Below are positions 16,653 to 16,762 of a stretch of DNA of 16,762 nt, one piece after another. The notes beneath the pieces were generated by a model. That model saw nothing but the letters and a program-made list of their open reading frames with translations. It was not told the origin of the DNA and did no database searches. The stretch spans positions 1 to 16,762 of the forward strand of contig BAXV01000076.1 in NCBI GenBank assembly GCA_001310715.1. The letters are read 5' to 3'. This DNA is from Pseudovibrio sp. JCM 19062. GTDB taxonomy: Bacteria > Pseudomonadota > Alphaproteobacteria > Rhizobiales > Stappiaceae. A program made the translations under genes and the position numbers. The stretch's first letter is position 1. Every line of letters begins with the position of its first letter.

Positions 16653-16762
16653 CCGCTTCACGCCACCGGGGCGGGCCACTGAGGCGCCGGACTGGAGGCA
16701 GACAAACAGAAGGATTTACGGGGTTTTAGAGAGCTTTGTAGGTCTGGATATTGAGGCGCAAG
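16653..16762 (+). other. Non-coding leader, possibly of an rRNA operon
   Basis: No open frame or ribosome site is apparent in these 110 bases after the strong promoter. A small hairpin CGCC (16661-16664) / GGCG (16670-16673) lies near the expected transcription start. The long untranslated leader fits the region before a 16S rRNA gene, but no 16S sequence begins within the window, so this is inference. Confidence 0.4.

Noticed and set aside
1..16762. CRISPR arrays, insertion sequences, phage genes or defence systems
   Set aside because: I saw no regularly spaced repeats, transposase or integrase features, and no recognisable defence genes.

Overview
The window reads as a chromosomal housekeeping segment of an alphaproteobacterium, most likely of the order Hyphomicrobiales (Rhizobiales). 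The basis is the gene set and order: ubiG divergent from lysC, then ptsP, prfA, prmC, a DUF4167 gene and clpB. The encoded proteins also resemble rhizobial-type homologues, for example a GAF-containing EI-Ntr. Base composition is moderate rather than very GC-rich. A marine lineage such as Pseudovibrio or a relative is a guess from recall, not something shown by the sequence.

Layout. 1-27: an intrinsic terminator for a gene left of the window. 38-2384 (minus strand): ubiG, a small alpha/beta hydrolase just downstream of it, and a separate phasin-like gene. 2385-2539: divergent control region with two adjacent hairpins in front of lysC. 2540-8186 (plus strand): lysC (aspartokinase), ptsP (EI-Ntr), prfA (RF1) and prmC (the methyltransferase that modifies RF1; start and stop codons overlap). 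8187-8596: a 410-base gap with a strong hairpin. 8597-9327: DUF4167 gene and a terminator. 9448-10218 (minus): a MOSC-domain protein. 10426-13004 (plus): clpB, behind a structured leader, followed by a terminator. 13163-14377 (plus): a DUF998-type membrane protein and a small P-loop kinase-like protein. 14374-16332 (minus): a membrane-anchored M23 metallopeptidase. 16624-16652: a near-consensus housekeeping promoter pointing out of the window, followed by a non-coding, rRNA-leader-like stretch.

The most striking property is technical. Eight otherwise well-conserved genes between 866 and 13004 carry 17 single-base frame breaks. Fifteen look like one missing base and two like one extra base, many of them in short homopolymers. 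prfA and lysC should be essential or nearly so, yet prfA has three breaks and lysC one. Outside the breaks every reading frame continues with intact catalytic motifs, and the repaired lengths match the families. I read this as uncorrected sequencing or assembly indels and annotate each gene as one continuous CDS, giving the break positions. I found no convincing new biological system. The best biological leads are the paired hairpins before lysC and ptsP, the clpB leader, and the hairpin in the prmC-DUF4167 gap.
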